Source: Gordionus sp. m RMFG-2023 (lineage: Eukaryota; Nematomorpha; Gordioida; Chordodea; Parachordodidae). From it: a stretch of DNA of 64,000 nucleotides. The position numbers and the translations under genes were made by a program. The notes under the pieces are model-generated. The model ran no database searches, was not told the DNA's origin, and saw only the letters and a list, made by a program, of their open reading frames with translations. Location: assembly GCF_954871325.1 (NCBI RefSeq), contig NC_088776.1, positions 4,595,985-4,659,984 on the forward strand, read 5' to 3'. Below are positions 47,398 through 60,400 of this stretch, one piece after another (the first letter of the stretch is position 1; every line of letters starts with the position of its first letter).

Positions 47398-48058
47398 GTT
47401 TGATCTTTTAAATATTCATACGTAATAAAAATCTTTTTAAAACATTAAGTAGGGATGCACCAATCCACAAATTTCTTATATTACTAAAAAAAACTGCTAT
47501 AATACCAATCTGATATTAATATTGATTTTTTTAAAAGTAAACTATCTTATACAAATGATTAAGTGTGTTTATTATTTTTTATTCTCCAAAAGTTAATAAT
47601 TTTATTTAAAATATTTGTAATGTTTATGGTATAATGTAATGTTAAATAGCTCTATTTAGCCAATTTTTTAAAAGAGAATTGACCTTTTTTATAATATTGG
47701 CTAAATCTAAGTGTTTAGTAACTTTAACTGAATATGACTAATTAGATATTTTTTAATCATTTTCTTGTTGCAAATAATATAACAAAAAATCATATTAAAT
47801 TTCATTTTTTGAAACATTTTATGAAATATATAAAATAAAAATATCAGATCGGTTTTTTTTAATCGCCTGGTCCAATATTTTTTAAAAATTCTAAATATTT
47901 ATGCCAATCACAATGATATTAAAAAGTGTTTGATAAGTTTATTTTTATATATTTAATTTTAAGATATGTTGGGATAACAATTAAAAAAAAATTATTTCCA
48001 AGGAAATGTATTCCATCATCTATGAATCTCAGATATATTTTTCTCATGAATTTTTGTG
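47398..48058 (+). other. SNRK: SNRK intron, first part
   Basis: AT-rich, with a MITE 1 fragment at 47638-47705 (ATGTTAAATAGCTCTATTTA). No exon seen. Confidence 0.6.
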
Positions 48059-48264
48059 TATTTTTCGGGAATGACTAAAATACGCGTCCCCAAAAACTAC
48101 GCGTCCCTACGCGTCCCCGGTCAAAACGATTTATTTTTATTAATATTAATAGGAAATCTTATTAAGCTTTATAAGATGAGTTAGAAAATGTTTTTTTTAA
48201 TTTAAAAAAAATACGGTAACTATATAAAATTTACAAAAATTTATTTTTTTAAAAAATAAACTAC

Positions 48265-49429
48265 GCGTCCTTACGCGTCCCTACGCGTCCCCGGTCAAAA
48301 TACAGTTTTTTTTAAAAAATCAAAACGGATTCATATTTAGCTTATTAAAAGAATACAGAATATGTAAATATTATATTTTAAACTATTTTATAACTTAGTG
48401 ATTTTTTCAAAAAACACTTTTTTTTTCAAAAACACTACGCGTCCCCGGTCAAAAAACCGTTTTTTTAAAAAATAAAAGCAGATTCATGTTTAGCTTTTTA
48501 AGGAGATTCAGAAAATGGTATTAATAAAAAAAAAATTTAAAAAGAAATTTTTTCCAAAAAAATTTTTTTTGGCTAAACTACGCGTCCCTACGCGTCCCCG
48601 GTCAAAATACACTTTTTTTAAAAAAATCAAAACGGATTCATATTTAGCTCATTAAAAGAATACAGAATATGTAAATATTATATATTAAACTATTTTATAA
48701 CTTAGTGATTTTTTCAAAAAACACTTTTTTTTCAAAAACACTACGCGTCCCCGGTCAAAAAACCGTTTTTTTAAAAAAATAAAAGCAGATTCATGTTTAG
48801 CTTTTTAAGGAGATTCAGAAAATGGTATTAATAAAAAAAAATTTAAAAAGAAATTTTTTCCAAAAAAATTTTTTTTTGGCTAAACTACGCGTCCCTACGC
48901 GTCCCCGGTCAAAATACAGTTTTTTTAAAAAAATCAAAACGGATTCATATTTAGCTCATTAAAAGAATACAGAATATGTAAATATTATATATTAAACTAT
49001 TTTATAACTTAGTGATTTTTTCAAAAAACACTTTTTTTTCAAAAACACTACGCGTCCCCGGTCAAAAAACCGTTTTTTTTTAAAAATAAAAGCAGATTCA
49101 TGTTTAGCTTTTTAAGGAGATTCAGAAAATGGTATTAATAAAAAAAAATTTAAAAAGAAATTTTTCCCAAAAAAATTTTTTTGGCTAAACTACGCGTCCC
49201 TACGCGTCCCCGGTCAAAATACACTTTTTTTAAAAAAATCAAAACGGATTCATATTTAGCTCATTAAAAGAATACAGAATATGTAAATATTTTATTTTAA
49301 ACTATTTTATAACTTAGTGATTTTTTCAAAAAACACTTTTTTTTCAAAAACACTTTTTTTTTCAAAAACACTACGCGTCCCCGGTCAAAAAACCGTTTTT
49401 TTTTAAAAATAAAAGCAGATTCATGTTTA
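48265..49429. repeat. left array of ~307-bp units
   Basis: The GGCTAAAC landmark recurs at 48571, 48878 and 49183 (spacing 307 and 305). The units are almost identical, differing mainly in A/T homopolymer length, and the last carries a duplicated TTTTTTTTCAAAAACAC segment. Confidence 0.92.
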
Positions 49430-50110
49430 TTAAGAAATAAAATTTTGATGAAATTTTCAAAAAATTTTTACATGACAAAATTTTAATTTTTATTAAAATA
49501 TATAATCATTTATATCTAAATTAAATTTTATAGTTAATTTTAAACACTCTTCTATAATTTGGAAAAGTTCAATGTGTATTTATTATATCTAGATAATATT
49601 TCAATCATAATTTGTCAATAATAAAATACCATTTATATTACATATTATTATATACAATCGTAATAGGTAAAAAAATGTAAATATTCGTTTGTTGTAAAAT
49701 AATGTGGGTGTTTCAATCACGGTAGTCTTTATAGAATGTTGTTTCCGACGTATCACGATTTAGTTTTCCAATTTCAATCATTGACCAAACTATAATATGA
49801 TGTTGTTTTCATCTTCGATATCTATTTATAGTTTATATAATAATATAATATATTTATTTTTATATGCCTTTTTGCCTTCAATAATTATAGTCAAAAATTT
49901 CAAATTATAGGACTTTAAATAATTGGTAATATTTAAACTTAAAAATAACTATTTATATTGTTATTACAAAAAAATAATTGGATGCATTGTTCTAACTGTA
50001 CAAACTTTCTCTAATAATAGCTAAACAATATTACATTATTTATACTATATTAATATATTTTATAGTTATAATATTTTATGGTTTTAGCCATAAAAATATG
50101 AAAATTATTA

Positions 50111-51850
50111 ATTTTTTTTGACCGGGGACGCGTAGTGTTTTTGAAAAAAAAAAGTGTTTTTTGAAAAAATCACTAAGTTATAAAATAGTTTAATATATAA
50201 TATTTACATATTCTGTATTCTTTTAATGAGCTAAATATGAATCCGTTTTGATTTTTTTAAAAAAACTGTATTTTGACCGGGGACGCGTAGGGACGCGTAG
50301 TTTAGCCAAAAAAAAATTTTTTTGGAAAAAATTTCTTTTTAAATTTTTTTTTATTAATACCATTTTCTGAATCTCCTTAAAAAGCTAAACATGAATCTGC
50401 TTTTATTTTTTAAAAAAAAACGGTTTTTTGACCGGGGACGCGTAGTGTTTTTGAAAAAAAAGTGTTTTTTGAAAAAATCACTAAGTTATAAAATAGTTTA
50501 ATATATAATATTTACATATTCTGTATTCTTTTAATGAGCTAAATATGAAACCGTTTTGATTTTTTTAAAAAAACTGTATTTTGACCGGGGACGCGTAGGG
50601 ACGCGTAGTTTAGCCAAAAAAAATTTTTTTTGGAAAAAAATTTCTTTTTAAAATTTTTTATTAATACCATTTTCTGAATCTCCTTAAAAAGCTAAACATG
50701 AATCTGCTTTTATTTTTTAAAAAAAACGGTTTTTTGACCGGGGACGCGTAGTGTTTTTGAAAAAAAAGTGTTTTTTGAAAAAATCACTAAGTTATAAAAT
50801 AGTTTAAAATAAAATATTTACATATTCTGTATTCTTTTAATGAGCTAAATATGAATCCGTTTTGATTTTTTTAAAAAAAGTGTATTTTGACCGGGGACGC
50901 GTAGGGACGCGTAGTTTAGCCAAAAAAAAATTTTTTTGGGAAAAATTTCTTTTTAAATTTTTTTTTATTAATACCATTTTCTGAATCTCCTTAAAAAGCT
51001 AAACATGAATCTGCTTTTATTTTTAAAAAAAAACGGTTTTTTGACCGGGGACGCGTAGTGTTTTTGAAAAAAAAAGTGTTTTTTGAAAAAATCACTAAGT
51101 TATAAAATAGTTTAATATATAATATTTACATATTCTGTATTCTTTTAATGAGCTAAATATGAATCCGTTTTGATTTTTTTAAAAAAACTGTATTTTGACC
51201 GGGGACGCGTAGGGACGCGTAGTTTAGCCAAAAAAAAATTTTTTGGAAAAAATTTCTTTTTAAATTTTTTTTTATTAATACTATTTTCTGAATCTCCTTA
51301 AAAAGCTAAACATGAATCTGCTTTTATTTTTTTAAAAAAACGGTTTTTTGACCGGGGACGCGTAGTGTTTTTGAAAAAAAAAGTGTTTTTTGAAAAAATC
51401 ACTAAGTTATAAAATAGTTTAATATATAATATTTACATATTCTGTATTCTTTTAATGAGCTAAATATGAATCCGTTTTGATTTTTTTAAAAAAAGTGTAT
51501 TTTGACCGGGGACGCGTAGGGACGCGTAGTTTAGCCAAAAAAAAATTTTTTTGGAAAAAATTTCTTTTTAAATTTTTTTTATTAATACCATTTTCTGAAT
51601 CTCCTTAAAAAGCTAAACATGAATCTGCTTTTATTTTTTTAAAAAAACGGTTTTTTGACCGGGGACGCGTAGTGTTTTTGAAAAAAAAAGTGTTTTTTGA
51701 AAAAATCACTAAGTTATAAAATAGTTTAAAATATAATATTTACATATTCTGTATTCTTTTAATAAGCTAAATATGAATCCGTTTTGATTTTTTAAAAAAA
51801 ACTGTATTTTGACCGGGGACGCGTAAGGACGCGTAGTTTATTTTTTAAAA
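50111..51850. repeat. right array of ~307-bp units (inverse orientation)
   Basis: The inverse landmark TTTAGCC recurs at 50301, 50609, 50915, 51223 and 51530 (spacing 306-308). Two more units than the left arm. Confidence 0.92.
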
Positions 51851-52048
51851 AAATAAATTTTTGTAAATTTTATATAGTTACCGTATTTTTTTTAAATTAA
51901 AAAAAACATTTTCTAACTCATCTTATAAAGCTTAATAAGATTTCCTATTAATATTAATAAAAATAAATCGTTTTGACCGGGGACGCGTAGGGACGCGTAG
52001 GGACGCGTAGTTTTTGGGGACGCGTATTTTAGTCATTCCCTATTTTTC

Positions 52049-53935
52049 TATTTATACATAAAATCAAAAAAATTAAGAGTTAGATATTAGGTGTGTGTCA
52101 AATCAGAACTTTAAAATTGCTCTCAATAAAAGGTTTTATTTGAGTGATTTTGAATCTCTAAGATTCCATATACAAATATGACATGCATACTCTCTAATTT
52201 ATAAAAGTAATGACTTAAAAATATTTTATTTATTTATTTAATTCTATAATAATTTGTAATATAATATGGGTAAACGTGAACATGTGTAATTATACCATTA
52301 TATAAAAAATTGAGAGTTTACCTTTAAATAGATTAATTTAAATTTTAATACTTTTTTTGGCTATGGCTAGCTTGCAAGTTTTTTCTAGGCTCATTTAAAA
52401 AAAAAATTTACATAATTTCTTGGTTTTATTTATCTTTTGTATATACTTTATTATACAAGATTATTCTCACATTTTTATTTTTAAATATCTCAGACTTTAC
52501 ATGCTTATGAAACACTCAAAATTGTGGCATCTTATTTTTAAGAATTTAAATCAAAACATTGTATACAATAACGATATATGTAAATACTAGTATATATGCA
52601 AATGATTCTTAGAATCTGAGGTATATTAATAACAGAATTGTTGGAAATAACTGATAAATGATTTTCTTCTTATTCGTCATTATAATCCCAAACTAGTTGG
52701 GGCCTTTAAAACGTGTCCTATCCTTCCATATGACTCAGCTTTGAATTTTATCCAGCATGTTCTTATATTTTTGCAAAATTCAAGTCAGTTGTGGCCTGCC
52801 TGAGTGATTACATATATTGTTGAATAGCAATAATCAATTTAACTTTTTAGCTTTTATTTGATACCCATGTTGACATATTATGTAAAAAAATACCCCCCTC
52901 CTTCCCCTTATAACATGACTTGTATTATTGATTATCAATGTAACCATATCTTTTTATTTGCTTTCATTTAACACCCCATGACAAGTTATGTTAAAAAAAT
53001 ATACCCCACACTCATGACCTAGACCCTAGAGCATAGATTAATTATACTCAACGATTCATTTGATTAACTTTAATTTGAAAATAAAATACTTTAATAACAA
53101 AAAATTTCTGAGGGATTTAATATTTCTTCTGAGAAAATCAAAATTCTATGCAATATCGTCTTTGATTTCCCGAAAAACATCTGTGAAATTCAACATAAAT
53201 CCTTACCTTTGAATATTTTTTTATTTCTTAGCAATTTAGATTGAAAATTCTGGGTGTTTCAGTTTTTATTCTGTGCAGAATTATATATGTCTTTAAAAAG
53301 TTGACTTATAAATCCCAAAATTGGCATTGACATTCTATATTATTCAAGGTCAGCTATTTATATTATAAAAAAAATGTAATCCCCAATGCCACAATTATAA
53401 AAAGATTATGAAATTTTTTTTTGTCATTTGGGGTTTTCTTAGAAATAAATTTTTTTTTAAATAGGATTAATTGTTAAATCTCTACCAATCCTTTCCATTC
53501 TCATGATCACGTGATCATAAAGAATATTGGCTAAATTATGCTAATTTTTAAATTCGAGCAAGTTGGCTCTTTCAAATATTTTAAATATTCAGGTATCTTC
53601 CCCTATTTTTCTCAAAATTGATTCATCTCGATAATATAAAAAATGGCCGATAAAAATTTTTTAAGATGCCGTCATTCCCATTATTATTTTTTAAGAAAAA
53701 AAAATTCGATCCCTCACAAAAAGAATAAAATGTTTATTTCGAATTCAATTTGATAAAAAGGAATTTGATATACTAAAATGTATAGCATTTAAAAATAAGT
53801 TAGAAAATCGATAAAAATGGCAACCAAATATTTTATGGAGAATAGACAATATGTTTTTTTTAAAAACAAAATTTTCTTTAAAACAATGGAATTTAATTTT
53901 TTGGAATATAACCGATTTCCCGTTGCACTCAATGC
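52049..53935. other. AT-rich DNA, SNRK intron or intergenic
   Basis: Scanned for the next SNRK exon (expected to start with IWSLG-type codons); none seen. GATCACGTGATC at 53506-53517 is a perfect palindrome. No other feature. Confidence 0.5.
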
Positions 53936-54227
53936 CCATAGACTGAATGCATTCATTTAAAGAGTACATAAATGAAAACAGCTGGGGACGCCATTTTGAT
54001 TACCCATATCATTATTAAAAATTTTAAACGAGAGGCCAATTTATTCCTATGTCTGACGCAAACTTTATTAAAGAGATAATAAGGAAGCATATTTACAATT
54101 TAATAGTAGTTTTTAACATGAGAATAATTACTATATGGGTTACCAAAATGGCAGGTCCAGCTGATTTGCATTCAACGACGCTTTCAAGTGCATCGCCATT
54201 TTAGGTATCATTATATGTCATTGGTTG
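53936..54227. repeat. MULE-like MITE, family 2
   Basis: Nearly full copy: ATAGACTGAATGCATTCATT, AACAGCTGGGGACGCCATTT, then GGGTTACCAAAATGGCAGGT and ATTATATGTCATTGG at the right. Confidence 0.75.
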
Positions 54228-55925
54228 CACTCCTTTGGGAGTATCATTTTATTTACCCTAAACTTTTAGTTGGAGTTAGAGAAAGTAGTATGAACATATG
54301 TGCAACTTTTTGGTTCAAAAAAAAAAATTTTTTATTTTATCACATGAGATTGTCAGAATATTACCCTTAAAGTATATCTTATAAGATCAACTGGAAGAGG
54401 AAGGGGGGGGGGTGTAGAGGGAAAGTTTCTGATATACCTCTCACAAGTCTTCTAGTGACAATTTATTTTGTTTAACAAAATAAAAATAAATAAGAAAATT
54501 ACGCTACGCTACCTCTATGCTAAGGGGGAGATCGGGTATGGCCCGCTTAAATTTTCTAAGTTTAACTTTTAAATCCAGATTCGTTCGATTCAGAGCCTTA
54601 ACTATTGAACATTATTTTTAAAAAAAATACATATAGAAATTGAATAATGAATCATTCATTTATTTAGCAGTTGGTCTACGACGACTTGTCTTGAAGGGAA
54701 CACGCGTGAATTCTACGGGGCCCGTTCTCGGGTGAGCGCGTTGATTTTTTGTTAGTGAGGAAACCGACAAATCCTTTAAAATGAATTATTCGTAATAATG
54801 GAATACGAATAATTTATTATTTGTTTTTATTCGTTTTTGATTAAGCCTATTTGGCAATGTTCCTTTTTAAACTATATGCGTTAGAACGTTAATATTTCTC
54901 CCCACGAAATGTAAACATTAAAATACTGATTAAAACTATCTATTTATCAATTAAAAAACATTAGTTAGTTATAAATAAATATAAATTTTGACATTAACAC
55001 GCTATATAATTATAATTATCTTTAAAAATAAAATAAGGTAATCAAACGAGATAAACATCCTAAATTTAATTTTTTAGAATTTAATTTGGTAATTATTTTC
55101 ACTTTACAAAAAAATACATTCATTAGCTAACATAAATGTTATCATCTTGTTAAATCCTACTAATAAACAATAATTTTTTATGCGTATTAAAATCATATAT
55201 AGTTGAGTTATCTTAACAAGGGTTTTTTCATCTAATTAAGGTGTAACCCTTTTTATTAAAAAAGCCATGAAAAGTGTAACATAGCTTTTTATAACCTTGA
55301 TTTAGTAGGAATATAAGTTAATTCATACGCTACCGCTCCACCCGCCGCATATAAATGATCATTATGAGCAGTTTTGGGAAGCGGAAAGTATACTCGATTT
55401 TTAATATTTAAAATAATTATAATCCAAGGTGTGCCGCGTATTAAGGTTACCATACCCGTGACCAACCCAGCGGACGATTTGTCTGGAAAACTAAAATGTT
55501 TTCGGTGTAAAATATCTATGACATGAAGATATATTTTTTTTATGAATTGTTATTTACTCGGAAAATACTATTTCAAACCAAATTTGTTATCACTTTCAAG
55601 AATTATTTTTTAAAAAAAAATTCGCTAAATAAATACATGTAATATCGACATTTTGTTTAAGAGGATCCGCTGATCCTGACTAGGTTAGAAACACTTCTAG
55701 AAGGTTCTCCAGCAAAGTATTAACCGTATTTCTTAACTTTCTGGATATTATGATCAGGCGAACGATATTTAAAGGAAAGGAGGAAAAAAAATTACCTTGT
55801 CCCAGATCTATAGGTTATAAAGGCATCAGGAATTTTTAAAAATCTTAAAATACGCCAGAAACGCGCTAAAATCCGAAAAACCATTTTAATACAGGACCGT
55901 TTTTTAAAATAAACTTATTTTGAGA
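54228..55925. other. intergenic DNA
   Basis: G-run at 54403-54412, a GC-rich patch at 54660-54745, a GAATAAT-word patch at 54780-54840; otherwise AT-rich. No gene recognised. Confidence 0.45.
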
Positions 55926-56996
55926 ATCCGAAAATATTAATTCGATTTTTTAAAAAAAATTGATTTTAGATTTATTATAATATTTTAAAAATTATACCTA
56001 TAACAATGTCTATACAAATTGAAAATGGGAAATTTTTTTATTGCAATAAATCGATTAAATCAATATTCCTATTCAATATATATATACTCGACTGATAACT
56101 ATTATAACTAGAAAATATTCGTCCTCATGATTACGATATTTTTTTTTAAATATCCGTTAGAGTCGAATTCCAAGAAATGGAAGATTTGATGGATTTAAGA
56201 AATATATACGAATATCAAATCATTAAAAACGGAGTTTTTCCCCCCTCATCCGCTATTGTGACATTTTTTTTAAAAAAACGCAATATTTAGTCTTTTTGAA
56301 CTCTCGAGAAGCGTTAAAGCGGAAAGTTAAAAAAAACACCCGATTATGATCGGTTGGATAATTGACATGTATCTTAGAAAATATAATATCCCACCTAACC
56401 CCCTTTTATCCTATCCCCCGAAACTAAACTTATGAAATGAACCGACATTTTTCTTTCATATTATCATACCAAAATAAACATCGCACCGCGGATATGATTT
56501 GGGGGGAAAGGAGCCTAATTCATCATTCATTCATTTAATCAAATTGTCACACTTTTGTGAACTAAGTACCAGGTGGAAATTTAACATCTAATCGGGTGAT
56601 TTTTATTAATCTTGATCTTCCGCTTTAACGCTTCTCTAGAGTATAAAAAAAAACATTGAATTTTTTTAAAAAAAAATGTCACAATAGCGGATGTGGGGCA
56701 AAAAAACTCCGTTTTTAATGATTTGACTTATTCGTCTATATTTCTTAAATCCATCAAATCTTCCATTTCTTGGAATTAGACTCTTGCGGGTATTTTTTAA
56801 AAAATATCATAATCATGAGGACGAGTATTTTCCAGTTAAATAGTTATCAGTCGAGTATATTTATTGAATATATTGATTTAATCACTTATTGCAGAAAATA
56901 ATTTCCCATTTTCAAGTATAGACATTGTTAGGTATTTTTTTTAATATAAAAAATCTAACAATCAAAATTTATTTTAAAATCGAATTAATATTTTCA
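55926..56996. mobile_element. ~1.07-kb foldback element upstream of the divergent kinase
   Basis: Two arms of about 400 bases (55926-56340 and 56590-56996) are inverse copies with modest divergence, e.g. AAGAAATGGAAGATTTGATG (56172) against CATCAAATCTTCCATTTCTT (56752), and CTCGAGAAGCGTTAAAGCGG against CCGCTTTAACGCTTCTCTAG. The ~250-base centre is unique and has no frame. Its right end is only 245 bases from the kinase start codon. Probably a foldback or large palindromic MITE; no target duplication could be assigned. Confidence 0.75.
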
Positions 56997-57241
56997 ACCA
57001 AGATATGTCGCCAATCAAAATTAAATAAAACCTATTGATATCTCAAAACAAAAGTGGATAGGAGGAATAACTAAATACTCCAATCTTAATAATATGACAT
57101 AGTTATACGAAAAATGTCGACAACCCGTCCATCATTTATATTCGGCTCAACTTACTCATGGATATTATAAAATCAAAACACCGAGAAATCATTTACGGAG
57201 AAGCGTTTTGAGTATTATTTTTTTCTTAAGACGATCGAAAA

Positions 57242-57477
57242 ATGTCAGCATCCCTGTCTAGATTGTCCACCACCACACCGCTTAAATTTAGACCCCTGGA
57301 ACTAGATTACGAGCCAGGCATGCCCCTCGGCTCGGTCGCTCATTCAACAGTCCTCACGGCGGTTCACCGGAAATCGCGCATCACCGTGGCCATCAAAATG
57401 ATTGATAGGCATAATACAGACTTTTCCCGAGAAGTCAAAGCTCTTGCGGCCGCCCAAAAACATCCCTGCGTCATCAG
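57242..57477 (+). CDS. divergent kinase exon 1: N-lobe
   Basis: ATG at 57242. Encodes 78 residues plus two bases: a short Ser/Thr-rich leader, the degenerate loop, and the ATP lysine in TVAIKMIDRHN. Ends at ATCAG before the donor GTTAAT. The frame beyond this (to 57571) is intron. Confidence 0.8.
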
Positions 57478-60400
57478 GTTAATCATTGATTATGATTACG
57501 CCAGCCACGAACCTGTATTGCAGCCAGAGCTAATTCATTTTGATTTTTTCTTCTTCTTATATTCGACTTAAGCTTGAACTAGAGATGTACCGAACCGTGT
57601 CAAGATCTGCTCTTTTTGTACAAGGTCGGTTAAATATGTTGGTAATAAACACATTTCATGAGTTGTATCGTTTTAAATGTACCGGAAATCAACGACACTG
57701 AAGATATATTTAAAATAATTTTTGCATTATCATAAGTAGAATTTTAAGGGCTACAAATTGATATTTTTTTTACCTTAGGCCAAATTTTTTTTTTGAGTAT
57801 TTTGAGATTCGTTAAAAAGAGGAAACAAAGCTTTCATCTAATCTTAAAAACTCATAACTCGGGATTTGAGCTAGAGCATTAAAATTTTGATTTTTACAAA
57901 ATATACAATCGATTTAACTTTCATACCAAGTTTCATCCATTTTTAAAATATTCCTTCGGATCCACCATGTGATTTGTCATGGAATTAGCCACCAGTAAAA
58001 AAAAATAGATCCAAGTTACATATCTAGTTCGATTAAGGATTCAAAAATTGGACTGGGGAAATAAAAAAAAGATTAAATCTACAACTTTATGATTCAACAA
58101 ATCAAGACTTGTATTATATATAGAGTATACGGAATTCTTAACTAATCATTTCGTGGCGTATTTTTTTAAAGACCTGATCCCCCCCCCTTTCCTCAATGAA
58201 CTTTAGACAACTTTTATCACGAAATTTTTGGTTATCTTTTTCATTCGTTCATTCACTTTGCTACCTGTTGTCAAAGACCCTCGCGCCAATTATGCGGAGG
58301 CTCTTCCGAAAATAATCCTTTTTTTACACTTTCCATTCTCTCTCGCAAAGCACCCGACAAAAATCTTATTGCACGGGTATAGAATAAAGACGAAGGGTGA
58401 TGGCAATGACAATCTATTCCTAGTTTGAATATATATAAATTAGAAATGGGATATATGGCCTTGAAAATCTCTGAAAAGTTTTTTAACCAGACCCTATATT
58501 AATTTTGTTGCGATTTGTCCGGCTCGGACTGCTTCGTCCTCTACTCGAATAGTAAATCAATGGCTTAGCGCATATGTAGCGCCTTGCTGCATACCGCCAA
58601 TCACTCTTTTTTAGCTGACCCCACCCGCAGCACAAGCCTCCTGCCCGCAAGCACCCGCCCCGTTAAAAGCGCGGCGGCTCGCACCGATTTTGCAGATGCC
58701 TAATGTATATAGAGCCGGGCCGAAATACCTTATTAAAAATTTCCCCTGCTCGTGATCATTCTTATTATACCACTCCCTAAGAGGGTTTATAATCTTGCTC
58801 CATTATCATCCATAAACCTCGAGTCTGAATTTATTTCATTTTAAAAGGCAGACGACTATTTTCATTTGGGTTGACCTTAGAATTAATTTATTCAATCTAT
58901 TATTAAATAAAACCTGCTGCAAAGTGAATTTTATTCTCGGTGGTATTTAGGTTTTTAAATTTAGGCATCATTTTTGTAAAATTATAATAATATTACTTTT
59001 CAGTTTTTTGTTTTTAATCAGGATTAATTTTATACGAGAGGAAAATTAGCACAGCCACTTGTTTTTTTATGTATCGCTAAAATATGAGTCACACTTCGAA
59101 TATCTAATTTAATATGATATAAAAACTTTTAAAGCATCAAAAATATTACTTAGGACTTTCAATAAAAATGTTGACGCTTGGACATCTAGATTAAGGTTTT
59201 CTTTGCTTACCCTGAATTTATAATAAGCGCATTATTCTTTAACGTTGCGTTATTTAACGCTATCGAAAAATCAAAGCTGAATATTTACAATGATAATATT
59301 ATCTAATTTCAATATAATCTTCTGCTTTTATAACAAATATATTTTAATAAAAAAATAATAATCTTCTGCGTTTTAAACTAAATTATTAATATCGCATATT
59401 TTTTATCATCTCAAACATCTTTTTACATCATAGCGTTGTCATAACGCTCCAACAGTTATAAATTATGTCTGTTTCTTGGCATGATTTTGTAAATGATGCA
59501 CTGATTTGAACATGACGTGTTTACTATAAATTCGCCCTTCATTATCATTTTTATTCAATTTTCTTTGGCTCTCTTCATTTGTGGAAGCTGATAAACCCAT
59601 CAAATTTTATCGTGCGGTTAGGAATTCAGTGTCAGTTTTCACTTATTTTTTGATTCTTTATAAAATTGAGTTTTTATTTTTCCAGGAGAAAATAACAGGA
59701 TATTATGACCAAAATATTCGGATTAATCGCCAGATGTTTTAGAATTATTAATCATCCTTTCTTTCTTGGTTTGAATTATTTGCACGTGTTAACAATCTTT
59801 TTCGTAATAAATATAGAATATTTTTTTCGTAGAAAAAAAACGAATTTGTGTATGGTTAATTTCGCTGATTGGGGTTTTTAGATCTAAAGTTTTTGTAGAA
59901 CTAAGGCCTCTGCCATGATTAGACTTAAACTTATTACCAAACAGCCATAGCTTTGACTAAATAACACCTAAAAGGTTATAGAAAAACAACATTGCCGCCA
60001 AATACTTAAAACAAAGGGTGTCCTAATTGAAAAGCTGTTTATCCTAAGCTAAACAGCATTGAGCATCAAAAATTAAGCCGAACCAGGACAGAGCCTAACC
60101 GCTTAAAAGTTCGATTTTTTCTTATATATATATGTAATAATTATTAAAATAATTTGTAACGAAATCTGCGGCGCGAACACAGGCTTTTCGAAGTAGTTCA
60201 AACTTCCAGCCATTGTTGTCTCGTCATGGAACTAGGAGATACGGATTTGAGAGGCTATTTAAACAGTTTGCCAGGGGTTTTTGAGGAGGAATTGGAAACC
60301 TACCCTAGCCGTTCTCGGTCTTCCTTGGGCGTCGTGATGGAAGAGAACGAAGATGTCGAGGAAGGGGAGGTAGAGACAGGATCGGGATTGGGAGTGATAA

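Larger units (their letters stand above)
48067..52040. mobile_element. 4-kb palindromic non-autonomous DNA transposon with tandem ACGCGT repeats
   Basis: The two ends are inverse copies starting GGGAATGACTAAAATACGCG, flanked by a perfect 8-bp target duplication TATTTTTC (48059-48066 and 52041-52048). The left arm (48067-49429) and right arm (about 50111-52040) are long inverted repeats around a ~680-base unique AT-rich centre. Each arm is made of ~307-bp tandem units (three on the left, about five on the right). A unit carries a doubled word TACGCGTCCC followed by CGGTCAAAA and a second single ACGCGTCCCCGGTCAAAA. No open frame is present, so it depends on a transposase from elsewhere. The 8-bp duplication fits hAT, P or Merlin superfamilies. 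It could fold into a kilobase-long hairpin in DNA or in the SNRK pre-mRNA. Confidence 0.9.

Noticed and set aside
48067-52040. CRISPR-like array or centromeric satellite
   Set aside because: The repeats are ~307 bp, in opposite orientations in two arms and bounded by a target duplication, which fits a transposon; there are no spacers or cas genes.
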